Shown piece after piece: positions 15,551 to 23,008 of a stretch of DNA of 23,025 nt; positions within the stretch are counted from its first letter, which is position 1; every line of letters starts with the position of its first letter. The translations under genes were made by a program, and so were the position numbers. The notes beneath the pieces were generated by a model. The model worked only from the letters and a program-made list of their open reading frames with translations, ran no database searches and was not told the origin of the DNA. The stretch comes from an uncultured Eubacteriales bacterium (lineage in GTDB: Bacteria > Bacillota > Clostridia > Oscillospirales > Oscillospiraceae), in the NCBI GenBank assembly GCA_900543085.1, contig UQQF01000032.1:1-23025 (forward strand), read 5' to 3'.

Positions 15551-15823
15551 TTACTTGCCCGTCTTGCCGCCGGAGTGGCCGCGGAAGGTGCGGGTGGGCG
15601 CGAACTCGCCCAGCTTGTGACCAACCATGTCCTCGGTGATGTAGACCGGGACGTGACGGCGTCCGTCGTGCACAGCGATGGTGTGTCCGACAAAGGACGG
15701 GAATATCGTGCTGGCGCGGCTCCAGGTCTTGAGGACCTTCTTCTCGCCGGCCTTGTTGAGCTCGTCGACGCGCTTGAGCAATTCAGGAGCGGCGAACGGC
15801 CCTTTCTTAATGCTTCTGCTCAT
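15551..15823 (-). CDS. rpsS: 30S ribosomal protein S19
   Basis: 90 aa, 30S head protein. Landmarks are [51 protein letters not shown] and [24 protein letters not shown] site is 8 bases before ATG, and the gene starts 15 nt after rplB. Confidence 0.98.
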   Translation of the reverse strand: MSRSIKKGPFAAPELLKRVDELNKAGEKKVLKTWSRASTIFPSFVGHTIAVHDGRRHVPVYITEDMVGHKLGEFAPTRTFRGHSGGKTGK

Positions 15824-15838
15824 TAGTCGTTACCCTCC

Positions 15839-16675
<837 letters not shown>

Positions 16676-16690
16676 CTCTCATATCCTCCC

Positions 16691-16987
16691 TTACGCCATG
16701 TTCTCGAAGATCTCGATGTTCTTCGAATCCTGGCTCAGCTTGACGACAGCCTTTTTCCAGGTCTTCGTGTAGCCCTTGGGATACGCGCCGGTGCGCTTTT
16801 CCTTGCCCTTGACGGTGGTCGTGGTGACCTTGATCACGGTGACGCCGAAGATCTCCTCGACTGCCTTCTTTATCTCTATCTTGTTCGCGTCCTTCGCAAC
16901 CTCGAAGGCGTACTTCTTGATGTCCAGGTCCTCCATCGACTGCTCGGTGATGATGGGACGGATGACGATATCGTAAGCGGAAGTCAT
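16691..16987 (-). CDS. rplW: 50S ribosomal protein L23
   Basis: 98 aa from ATG at 16987, which overlaps the rplD stop by one base (TGATG). The longer open frame upstream runs through rplD and is a shadow. The L23 pattern is clear: DIVIRPIITEQSMEDLDIKKYAFEVAKDANKIEIKKAVEEIFGV, then KGKEKRTG and GYTKTWKKAVVKL. It forms the tunnel-exit platform for trigger factor and SRP. Confidence 0.97.
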   Translation of the reverse strand: MTSAYDIVIRPIITEQSMEDLDIKKYAFEVAKDANKIEIKKAVEEIFGVTVIKVTTTTVKGKEKRTGAYPKGYTKTWKKAVVKLSQDSKNIEIFENMA

Positions 16988-17610
16988 CAGGCGAACACCT
17001 CCTCGATCTTCTGCAGCGCGGCCTTGTCGACCACGAGCACACGGTTGTTGAGAATCTCGTAAGCAGAGATTATGGTAGCGGTGGTAACGGTCACGCCGGG
17101 GATGTTGCGGGCGGACTTCAGGACGGCCTCGTCCACGTTCTCGGTGATGACCATGGCCTTGCCGGTGGCGCCGATCTTCTCGAGGAACTCGGCGAAGGGC
17201 TTGGTCTTGATGGTGTCGACGTGCAGGCCGTCGACGACGAGGATGCACTCCTCATTGGCCTTGTCGCTCAGCGCGCTCTTGAGCGCGAGGCGGCGGGTCT
17301 TCTTGGTCAGGCTGTAGCGGTAGTCGCGCGGCTTCGGAGCGAAGGCGACGCCGCCGTGACGCCACACGGGGCTTCCGGCGTAACCGGCGCGGGCGCGACC
17401 CGTGCCCTTCTGACGCCAGGGCTTCTTGGTGGTGTAGCTGACCTCGCCCTTGGTCAGAGCGCTCTGGGTGCCCTGGCGCTGATTGGCGAGATAGTTCTTG
17501 ACGGAAGCGTGCAGAACGGCCGCGTTCGGCTCCACGCCGAAGACGGCTTCGGAGAGGGCGTATTCGCCGACTTTTTCGCCCGCCATGTTGTAGATGACTG
17601 CTTTAGGCAT
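16987..17610 (-). CDS. rplD: 50S ribosomal protein L4
   Basis: 207 aa. The extended loop (about 45-95: QGTQSALTKGEVSYTTKKPWRQKGTGRARAG-like stretch) lines the exit tunnel. The C-terminal domain ends in a helix with NRVLVVDKAALQKIEEVF. In E. coli L4 represses its own operon through the S10 leader; here a long leader exists upstream of rpsJ but no L4 site was identified. It is 17 nt after rplC and overlaps rplW. Confidence 0.98.
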   Translation of the reverse strand: MPKAVIYNMAGEKVGEYALSEAVFGVEPNAAVLHASVKNYLANQRQGTQSALTKGEVSYTTKKPWRQKGTGRARAGYAGSPVWRHGGVAFAPKPRDYRYSLTKKTRRLALKSALSDKANEECILVVDGLHVDTIKTKPFAEFLEKIGATGKAMVITENVDEAVLKSARNIPGVTVTTATIISAYEILNNRVLVVDKAALQKIEEVFA

Positions 17611-17627
17611 TTAACTCTCTCCTTTCT

Positions 17628-18326
17628 TTAGCCTCTGGCCGACCGCTTCTGCGGGTTGGTGCTGATCGTCGGGGTCGCGGGACCCTTGCGGACGAACTTC
17701 TTGACGGAGTTCTTCAGGTAGACGATGCCGCCCTTGGGGCCGGGGATGGCGCCGCGGACAACGATCATATTCAGCTCGGGGTCGACCTTCACAACGTCGA
17801 GGTTCTGAACGGTGACCTGCTCAACGCCCATGTGACCGGCGCCGATCTTGCCCTTGAAGATGCGGCTGGGGTCGGTGGCGGCGTTCATGGAGCCGGCGTG
17901 GCGGTGCACAGGACCGGTGCCGTGGCTCTCCTTGAGGCGGTGGGCGCCGTGGCGCTTGATGACGCCGGCGTAGCCCTTACCTTTGCTGATGCCGGTGACG
18001 TCGACGCGCTCGCCCTCTTTGAAGACGTCGGCCTTCAGGACGTCGCCCACGTTCAGGGCGGAGCAGTCCTCGAGGCGGAACTCATGCAGATGGCGCAGGT
18101 TGCCGGCGCCGGCCTTGGCCAGGTGGCCGCTCTCGGGCTTGGTCAGCTTCTTCTCGCTGACCTCGTCGAAGCCGAGCTGGACGGAGTCATAGCCTTCTTT
18201 TTCGGCCGTCTTCTTCTGAACGACGACGCAGGGGCCGGCCTCGATAACGGTGACGGGGACGACCTTACCGGCTTCATCGAAGATCTGCGTCATGCCGACC
18301 TTCTTGCCGATGATGGCTTTCTTCAT
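17628..18326 (-). CDS. rplC: 50S ribosomal protein L3
   Basis: 232 aa. It starts [31 protein letters not shown]. The central extension with [22 protein letters not shown] reaches toward the peptidyl-transferase centre, and [16 protein letters not shown] follows. Near the C-terminus are KKFVRKG and a basic tail. A 115-nt gap with two hairpins separates it from rpsJ; AGGAGG lies 8 bases before ATG. Confidence 0.98.
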   Translation of the reverse strand: MKKAIIGKKVGMTQIFDEAGKVVPVTVIEAGPCVVVQKKTAEKEGYDSVQLGFDEVSEKKLTKPESGHLAKAGAGNLRHLHEFRLEDCSALNVGDVLKADVFKEGERVDVTGISKGKGYAGVIKRHGAHRLKESHGTGPVHRHAGSMNAATDPSRIFKGKIGAGHMGVEQVTVQNLDVVKVDPELNMIVVRGAIPGPKGGIVYLKNSVKKFVRKGPATPTISTNPQKRSARG

Positions 18327-18364
18327 TGTATTTCCTCCTAATGGTTATTGGTTGAAGCGGCTCA

Positions 18365-18417
18365 TTGGGCTGTCCGCCCCAACATGACCCTGCCCGTTCA
18401 CGCAAGTCGCGGGCAAG
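18365..18417 (-). other. Two hairpins between rpsJ and rplC
   Basis: TTGGGC (18365-18370) pairs with GCCCCAA (18376-18382) with one bulge. CCTGCCCG (18389-18396) pairs with CGGGCAAG (18410-18417) with one wobble. They occupy most of the 115-nt rpsJ-rplC gap, far longer than the usual 12-18 nt here. No U-tract follows. A translational operator or processing site upstream of rplC is possible. Confidence 0.5.
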
Positions 18418-18441
18418 CGGGTTAACAAAGTGGGTTCAAGC

Positions 18442-18759
18442 TCAGAGCTTGATCTCGATCTCCACGCCGGCGGGCACTTCGACGCTCATGAGAGCCTCGA
18501 CGGTCTTCTGGGTGGGGTTCATGATGTCGATCAGGCGCTTGTGGGTGCGGCGCTCGAACTGCTCGCGGCTGTACTTGTACTTGTGGACGGCGCGGAGAAT
18601 GGTGACGACCTCCTTCTTGGTCGGCAGGGGGATGGGGCCGGACACCTTCGCGTCGGTGCGGCGGGCGGTCTCGACGATGGTCTCGGCGGCCTTGTCGATG
18701 AGCTGGTGGTCGTAGGCCTTCAGCCTGATACGGATCATTTTCTTATTGGTTGCTGCCAT
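18442..18759 (-). CDS. rpsJ: 30S ribosomal protein S10
   Basis: 105 aa, first gene of the supercluster. Landmarks are [54 protein letters not shown] and [17 protein letters not shown]10 is a 30S head protein and also partners NusB in antitermination. AGGAGG lies seven bases before the ATG. Confidence 0.99.
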   Translation of the reverse strand: MAATNKKMIRIRLKAYDHQLIDKAAETIVETARRTDAKVSGPIPLPTKKEVVTILRAVHKYKYSREQFERRTHKRLIDIMNPTQKTVEALMSVEVPAGVEIEIKL

Positions 18760-19033
18760 GTTTTTTCCTCCTGAATTTCGTACTTAGGCATCCTTTCGGA
18801 CGTCCATTGGTACGGCGAACTTTTTTCATACACGCATCCGTGCGTATCAGCCCCCGCCCGAAAAACAAACCGGCTTTTGACCGGCCGCTCTCCGTCGGGC
18901 GATATACGCCCGTGTACGGAAAAAAGCTCATCCGCCCGATTGTGCGCATTCTCAGCGCCGGACATACTCCACGGAAGTTACCGGCAAAAGCCGCAATCTC
19001 CCGCTTCATCGCATACTGCGCCCTCACAGGCGC
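18760..19033 (-). promoter_or_regulatory. Long 5' leader of the S10 operon mRNA
   Basis: About 270 bases lie between the predicted transcription start (near 19033) and the rpsJ ATG. Together with 19034-19194 this is the longest gene-free stretch here (435 bases). It contains CGGGCG/CGCCCG (18896-18912), an attenuator-like hairpin (18861-18886), and a 7-bp stem near 18828-18850 (AUACGCA/UGCGUGU in RNA). Open frames in all directions cover it but have no ribosome site. A ribosomal-protein or attenuation-type control element is plausible; I do not recognise a named leader family. Confidence 0.55.
18861..18886 (-). terminator. Attenuator-like hairpin in the S10 leader
   Basis: In minus-strand RNA, GGCCGG (18886-18881) pairs with CCGGUU (18873-18868) around UCAAAAG, followed by UGUUUUU. 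Two pairs are G-U, so the stem is weak and might act conditionally. The downstream UCGGGCG (18861-18855) can pair with CGCCCGA (18901-18895), which otherwise forms the CGGGCG/CGCCCG hairpin, giving two alternative folds. Confidence 0.4.
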
Positions 19034-19062
19034 TTTGATATAATATCAAGTGAGGGCGCAGT
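19015..19062. repeat. 13-bp inverted repeat embracing the S10 promoter -10 region
   Basis: ACTGCGCCCTCAC (19015-19027) and its exact reverse complement (19050-19062) flank the -10 box. Between them TTGATAT-A-ATATCAA (19035-19049) is a second perfect dyad. The right arm fills most of the -35/-10 spacer; the left arm lies in the first transcribed bases. It may be an operator; no known protein site is recognised. Confidence 0.75.
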
Positions 19063-19068
19063 TGTCAA
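19040..19068 (-). promoter_or_regulatory. Main promoter of the ribosomal supercluster
   Basis: Minus strand: -35 TTGACA (19068-19063, perfect), exactly 17-nt spacer, -10 TATTAT (19045-19040, five of six). Start predicted near 19033. This is the strongest vegetative (sigma-A type) promoter in the window and is oriented toward rpsJ. Confidence 0.85.
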
Positions 19069-19137
19069 GAGCTTTTTAGTATTTTTGCGAGAAATTTCGC
19101 AAGAAATTTTGGTGAATATTTTTGCTGTACAGCCCCG

Positions 19138-19158
19138 GGATTTTGCGCCGCAAAATCC
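19138..19158 (-). terminator. Hairpin after the histidine kinase gene, weak terminator candidate
   Basis: GGATTTTGC (19138-19146) and GCAAAATCC (19150-19158) form a perfect 9-bp stem 37 bases past the kinase stop. On the minus strand it is followed by CGGGGC and not by U, so termination would be inefficient and some read-through into the S10 promoter region is possible. Confidence 0.35.
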
Positions 19159-19194
19159 GACGCGCACCGCGTATATATTATAATGTATAGAGCG

Positions 19195-20412
19195 CTACGC
19201 CGGTATGCTCGCCGTGAGAGTGACCTCCCCGCTGCCGTAGGCCGCCGTGAGCGTGCCGCCGTGCGCCTCCACTATCGCGCGAGCCATCGAGAGTCCCACG
19301 CCGGTGCCGGCGCCGGAGCGCGACTCGTCTCCGCGGTAGAATCGCTCGAACATGCGAGAGAGCGTCTCACGGGTCATGCCCGCGCAGGCGTTGCGCACCT
19401 CCAGGCGGGCGTGTGAGTGGCGCTTATCAAGCTTTATGTAAACTTCACTGCCCTCGTCGGAGTAGCGCATGGCGTTGTCCAGCAGGATTCCCACCACCCG
19501 GCGCAGGGCTTCGCGGCTGGCTGTGACCTGCACATCTTGAGTTATGTCAACCGTGACCTCGTGCCCCTGCGGCTGAGCGGTGAGGCGGAAGTCCTCGCTT
19601 ATGCTCTCCACGTCCGTCGAGAGGTCGAAGCGCTCCCTGTCCGGGAAGGGGTCGGCCTCGTCGAAGCGCGAGAGGTCTATGAGGTCGGCGGTGAGCTTGG
19701 CGAGGCGCGCCCCGGAGCGCTGTATGGACTCCACCCACTCGTCGTCGGGGTCGTCCAGCGCCAGCACGTCCGCCGCGGCCATGATTGCGGTTATGGGCGT
19801 CTTGAGCTCGTGCCCGGCGTCGGTTATAAAGCGCTTCTGCTGCTCTACGCTCTGAGCTATCGGGGCTATCGCCTTGCGTGAGAGCGCAAAGAGCACCAGC
19901 GCCGTCGCGGCGAGCACGGCCAGGCTGCCGGCGCAGGAGACGAGCAGCACGACCTTCTGCGTCCAGAGCTGGCGCGAGCAGTCCAGGAAGAAGTATATGG
20001 AGCCGCCGTTTTCCCCGTCGTAGGCCAGGAAGCGGTAACGGCTCACGTAGCCTGTCCTCTTGCCGCTCTCCAGCGCCTCGCGCGTGTATTCCACCGCGCT
20101 CTCCTCGTCTATGGCGCGTATGAAGTCCAGCTTTACCTCCTCCGCCCGGCCTTCGCTGTCCACGTAGACCGCGAAGTAGCGCGTCTCGAACGGCGTCTCC
20201 TCCGTCACCGGGTACTCCCAGGGGCGGTGCTCGGGAGGGGCTGTCCGGGGTATCTCGCCCTCATGCCAGGCCATGTCCTCCAGCAGGCTGTCCGCAGAGT
20301 GCGCGTTGAAATAGCGCATCCCCGCGTTGATGCCTATGACCAGCACAAGCAGCACCAGCGCCAGCGACGCCACGCTGACCAGCACGAACTTGCGCCGGAG
20401 ACGCTTCAGCAC
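19195..20412 (-). CDS. Two-component sensor histidine kinase
   Basis: 405 aa. Membrane helices at about 10-30 and 153-177 enclose an extracellular sensor region of about 120 residues. The H-box KRFITDAGHELKTP puts the phosphorylated His at 201. The N-box has DNAMRYSDEG (Asn313), an F-box MFERFYRGDESRSG follows, and the G-box is GAGTGVGLSMARAIVEAHGG. No full HAMP domain is visible, as only about 15 residues join helix 2 to the H-box. The usual DxGxG before the F-box reads NACAG, seen in some clostridial kinases. Start is GTG, overlapping the regulator stop by seven bases. The signal sensed is unknown. Confidence 0.93.
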   Translation of the reverse strand: MLKRLRRKFVLVSVASLALVLLVLVIGINAGMRYFNAHSADSLLEDMAWHEGEIPRTAPPEHRPWEYPVTEETPFETRYFAVYVDSEGRAEEVKLDFIRAIDEESAVEYTREALESGKRTGYVSRYRFLAYDGENGGSIYFFLDCSRQLWTQKVVLLVSCAGSLAVLAATALVLFALSRKAIAPIAQSVEQQKRFITDAGHELKTPITAIMAAADVLALDDPDDEWVESIQRSGARLAKLTADLIDLSRFDEADPFPDRERFDLSTDVESISEDFRLTAQPQGHEVTVDITQDVQVTASREALRRVVGILLDNAMRYSDEGSEVYIKLDKRHSHARLEVRNACAGMTRETLSRMFERFYRGDESRSGAGTGVGLSMARAIVEAHGGTLTAAYGSGEVTLTASIPA

Positions 20413-21084
20413 TCCGCGCCCTCGAGGGAATAGCCCTCGCCGCGCACGGAGCGGATGCGCTCCGACGCGCCCAGGTTGCGCAGCACGCGGCGGAGGTTGG
20501 CTATGCTAGTCCAGACCACGTGACTGTCCGCGCCGGAGTCCCAGCCCCACACCAGCTCCAGCAGGCGCTCGGTGGAGTACACGTGCCTGGGCGAGCGCAT
20601 GAACAGCTCCATGAGCCTGAACTCCTTGTTGTTCAGCCGGACGCTCTCCGCGCCGTGACCCAGCTCGTATCGAGAGCAGTCCAGGCTCAGGTCTCCATAG
20701 GTGAGCACGTCGGGGACATAGGTCTCCGAGCGCCTGAGCAGCGCCCTCACGCGGGCGATAAGCTCCGCCGACGCGAAGGGCTTGGCGAGGTAGTCGTCCG
20801 CACCCGCGTCCAGGCCGCGCACCCTCGCCGGCACGTCGGTCAGCGCCGTGAGCATCAGCACCGGCGTCCCGGAGCCCGCGGCGCGCAGCCGCTCCAGCAC
20901 CTCCAGGCCGCTCATGCCCGGCAGCATGATGTCGAGTATGATCGCGTCATATTCTCCGGACGACGCCCACTCCAGCGCCTCGGGTCCCGTCTTGACCCCA
21001 GTCGGCGGCGTAACGGCTCCGCTCCAGCAGCACCTGCACTGCGCGCCCTATCCCGGCATCGTCCTCGGCTATCAGAATACGCAT
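20406..21084 (-). pseudogene. OmpR-family response regulator interrupted by a one-base frameshift
   Basis: From ATG at 21084 (GGAG site upstream) the frame reads MRILIAEDDAGIGRAVQVLL to Trp29, then leaves the family pattern and stops at 20947-20949. Dropping one G from the GGGG run (20996-20999) restores VKTGPEALEW, then YDAIILDIMLPGMSGLEVL and a complete 225-aa protein. In that version Asp51 is the phosphoryl acceptor, the switch Thr is about 79 and Lys is about 101 (LAKPF). The winged-helix domain (about 130-222, NNKEFRLMELFMRSP and IRSVRGEGYSLEG) is intact. It may be a sequencing error, a real mutation, or unusual +1 frameshifting. It is paired with the overlapping kinase. Confidence 0.85.
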
Positions 21085-21204
21085 AAGCTCACTCCCTTCT
21101 GTCGCAGTTTACCGTTTAAAAGTGTCGTGTTTGTAGACAGCATGAGGATATTGTGTAAATAAAATTGTACTACAGAAAATTTCCCGCCAATTGCGCAAAA
21201 TTAC
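21085..21204. other. AT-rich divergent spacer between regulator and tRNA gene
   Basis: Part of the 195-bp gap between the minus-strand regulator and plus-strand tRNA, clearly more AT-rich than its surroundings. It should hold the minus-strand regulator promoter. TACAAT (minus strand, around 21167-21172) resembles a -10 box but has no good -35. TTGCGCAA (21191-21198) is a small palindrome. No gene seen. Confidence 0.4.
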
Positions 21205-21232
21205 TTGACAAACGGCGAAACTGTGGTAAAAT
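21205..21232 (+). promoter_or_regulatory. Promoter of the tRNA-Gly gene
   Basis: -35 TTGACA (21205-21210, perfect), 16-nt spacer, -10 TAAAAT (21227-21232, five of six). Start predicted near 21239, giving a 5' leader of about 40 nt before the mature tRNA. May also feed the dehydrogenase gene if the tRNA terminator leaks. Confidence 0.8.
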
Positions 21233-21279
21233 ATAACCCGCGCCTGAGAGCGGAGCTGCGTCTTCGCCGGGTACAATTT

Positions 21280-21355
21280 GCGGGCATAGCTCATTTGGCA
21301 GAGCGCCACCTTGCCAAGGTGGAGGTAGCGAGTTCGAATCTCGTTGCCCGCTCCA
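21280..21355 (+). tRNA. tRNA-Gly(GCC)
   Basis: 76 nt cloverleaf. The acceptor stem GCGGGCA/TGCCCGC is perfect. The D arm is GCTC-ATTTGGCA-GAGC. The anticodon arm is CCACC-TTGCCAA-GGTGG with anticodon GCC (21313-21315), reading GGC and GGU glycine codons. The variable loop is AGGTA, and the T arm GCGAG-TTCGAAT-CTCGT has one wobble. Discriminator T is followed by a genomically encoded CCA. It stands alone, with no neighbouring tRNAs. Confidence 0.97.
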
Positions 21356-21383
21356 GTTCGCTCCGGCAAAAGCCGGAGCGAAC
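21356..21383 (+). terminator. Perfect 12-bp hairpin directly after tRNA-Gly
   Basis: GTTCGCTCCGGC (21356-21367) and its exact complement (21372-21383) close an AAAA loop. It begins at the base after CCA. No U-tract follows, so it may aid 3'-end processing of the tRNA and not act as a terminator on its own. Confidence 0.5.
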
Positions 21384-21399
21384 ATAAGAGTAGGTTTTA

Positions 21400-21425
21400 A
21401 GCACGCGAGACTGCGTGCTATTTTT
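21400..21425 (+). terminator. Intrinsic terminator of the tRNA transcript
   Basis: AGCACGC (21400-21406) pairs with GCGTGCT (21413-21419), followed by A and T5 (21421-21425). It ends 16 bases before the dehydrogenase start codon, so the two genes may be partly coupled, or termination may be regulated. Confidence 0.75.
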
Positions 21426-21441
21426 GTGTCTGGAGGTTATT

Positions 21442-22836
21442 ATGAACGCTGATGTCGTGATTGTCGGCGCGGGACCGGGCGGTATTTTTACGGCGCTCGA
21501 GATGCTCCGGCGCGGGTCGAAGAAGAAGATCGTCATGGTTGAAAAGGGCCGCGAGCTGACGCGCCGCAGCTGCCCCAAGTCCAAGACCGGCGTGTGCATG
21601 AACTGCAAGCCCGTCTGCCACATAACCACCGGATTCTCCGGCGCGGGCGCCTTCTCCGACGGCAAGCTCAGCCTGAGCTGCGACGTCGGCGGCGACCTGC
21701 CCACGCTCATCGGCGAGCGCCTCGCGCAGGAGACGATAGAATACGCCGACAGCATCTACCTCGAGTTCGGCGCGGACGAGCACATCGAGGGCATCGGCAA
21801 CGACGAGAAGGTGCGCAAGATACGTGCCCGCGCCATCAAGGCCGGGCTGAAGCTGGTCGACTGCCCCATCCGCCACCTCGGCACCGAGAAGGCGCACGAC
21901 GTCTACCTCGCCATAGAGCGCTGGCTCATGGAGCACGGCGTGGAGATGCTGTTCGACACCGAGTGCACCAACCTCATTATGGACGGCAACGTCTGCAGGG
22001 GCGTCTACCTCAACGACGGCCACCGCGACTTTGAGCTCTATGCCGAGCACACCGTAGTGGCCACCGGCCGCCGCGGCGCGGACTGGCTGGAGAAGATCTG
22101 CTCCGAGCACGGCGTGCAGCACCAGCCCAGCACCGTCGACATCGGCGTGCGCGTCGAGGTGCGCAACGAGATCATGGAGGAGATAAACGACGTCCTCTAT
22201 GAGAGCAAGCTAATAGGCTACCCCAAGCCGTTCAAGAACAAGGTGCGCACCTTCTGCCAGAACCCCGGCGGAGTGGTGAGCCAGGAGAACTACGACAACG
22301 ACCTCGCCGTCGTCAACGGCCACGCCTACAAGGGCGCCGACCTCAAGAGCCCGAACACCAACGTGGCCATACTCTGCTCGCACAATTTCTCCGTGCCCTT
22401 CAACCAGCCCATCGCCTACGCGCAGAAGGTCGGCGAGCTGACGAACATGCTGGCCAACGGCCACATCCTCGTCCAGCGCTTCGGCGACATCCTCGACGGC
22501 AAGCGCACCTGGGAAAAGGAGCTCGCCCGCAGTAACGTAAAGCCGACGCTCGCCGACGCTGTGGCGGGCGACATCACCGCCGCGATGCCCTACCGTGCGA
22601 TGATAAACATCATCAACTTCATCCACTCAATGGACGTCGTCGTCCCCGGCTTTGCCAGCTACGAGACGCTGCTCTACTCCCCCGAGCTGAAGTTCTACTC
22701 CAACAAGGTGACGATGGACACGCACTTCAACACCAACGTACAGGGTCTGCACGCCCTGGGCGACAGCTCCGGCTGGACGCGCGGCCTGATGATGGCCAGC
22801 GCCATGGGCGTCCTCATGGGACGCGAACTCGCGTAA
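21442..22836 (+). CDS. FAD-dependent dehydrogenase, COG2509-like, substrate unknown
   Basis: 464 aa from ATG at 21442, with GGAGG seven bases upstream; a longer GTG-started frame runs through the tRNA terminator. The N-terminal dinucleotide fold VVIVGAGPGGIFTALEML (5-22, GxGxxG) binds FAD. VVATGRRGADW (about 210) and HALGDSSGWTRGLMMASAMG (about 437-456) are the other flavin contacts. A Cys cluster (44, 52, 55, 59; pattern C-x7-C-x2-C-x3-C) precedes HITTGFSGAGAFSDGKLSL. The family is widespread in anaerobes and uncharacterised; a reductase role is inference. No membrane segment or signal peptide is seen. It is the only protein-coding gene here on the plus strand, ended by a strong hairpin. Confidence 0.9.
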   Translation: MNADVVIVGAGPGGIFTALEMLRRGSKKKIVMVEKGRELTRRSCPKSKTGVCMNCKPVCHITTGFSGAGAFSDGKLSLSCDVGGDLPTLIGERLAQETIEYADSIYLEFGADEHIEGIGNDEKVRKIRARAIKAGLKLVDCPIRHLGTEKAHDVYLAIERWLMEHGVEMLFDTECTNLIMDGNVCRGVYLNDGHRDFELYAEHTVVATGRRGADWLEKICSEHGVQHQPSTVDIGVRVEVRNEIMEEINDVLYESKLIGYPKPFKNKVRTFCQNPGGVVSQENYDNDLAVVNGHAYKGADLKSPNTNVAILCSHNFSVPFNQPIAYAQKVGELTNMLANGHILVQRFGDILDGKRTWEKELARSNVKPTLADAVAGDITAAMPYRAMINIINFIHSMDVVVPGFASYETLLYSPELKFYSNKVTMDTHFNTNVQGLHALGDSSGWTRGLMMASAMGVLMGRELA

Positions 22837-22841
22837 AAATC

Positions 22842-22872
22842 AACTCCCGCCCGGGAAACCCGGGCGGGAGTT
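22842..22872 (+). terminator. Strong hairpin terminator after the dehydrogenase gene
   Basis: AACTCCCGCCCGGG (22842-22855) pairs perfectly with 22859-22872 around AAA, six bases past the stop. Only three T end the stem, but its 14-bp GC strength and position fit a terminator. Confidence 0.75.
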
Positions 22873-22900
22873 TCGGCTTATCAAAAAAAGCCTCGCAGAG

Positions 22901-22923
22901 TTTCGCGCCCTATGGGCGCGAAA
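22901..22923. repeat. Perfect 10-bp hairpin in the right-end intergenic region
   Basis: TTTCGCGCCC (22901-22910) and GGGCGCGAAA (22914-22923) around TAT. AAAAAAA (22883-22889) lies upstream, giving a U7 tract at some distance on the minus strand. Confidence 0.6.
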
Positions 22924-22935
22924 GGGACTGGTATC

Positions 22936-22968
22936 ATTTTCGGCGGCGGCGTGTACGTCGCCGAAAAT
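22936..22968. repeat. 10-bp hairpin ATTTTCGGCG/CGCCGAAAAT
   Basis: Arms 22936-22945 and 22959-22968, with further inner pairs (22946-22948 with 22956-22958). The A/T ends on both sides allow either strand to give a stem with a short U tail (bidirectional terminator candidate). Confidence 0.55.
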
Positions 22969-22977
22969 ACTTCGGGT

Positions 22978-23008
22978 TCCCGATGAGTGCGAATCGCACT
23001 CATCGGGA
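22978..23008. repeat. Perfect 15-bp palindrome near the right window edge
   Basis: TCCCGATGAGTGCGA (22978-22992) and its complement (22994-23008) around a single A. No T-tract follows; instead a purine-rich GAGAGGAGGAGCAGCGAAA runs to the window end and could hold a ribosome site for a plus-strand gene just outside. Confidence 0.6.

Noticed and set aside
16988..17248. Long frame upstream of rplW
   Set aside because: Arg/His-rich shadow of rplD; L23 starts at the ATG overlapping the rplD stop.
18735..19043. Three overlapping open frames (76-97 codons) through the S10 leader on both strands
   Set aside because: None has a ribosome site or recognisable protein pattern; two run into rpsJ out of frame. 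GC-rich DNA gives such frames by chance.
19177..19184. TATAAT-like boxes on both strands after the kinase stop
   Set aside because: No matching -35 at proper spacing on either strand; the region is simply AT-rich.
21280..21425. tRNA-Gly 3' end as an integration (att) site
   Set aside because: No integrase, no repeat of the tRNA 3' end and no foreign-looking genes in the window.
21109..21755. Minus-strand open frames across the tRNA-Gly gene, including one ending in a stretch like RATRFELATSTLARWRSAK
   Set aside because: This is the well-known spurious translation of the reverse complement of a tRNA; the cloverleaf is perfect.
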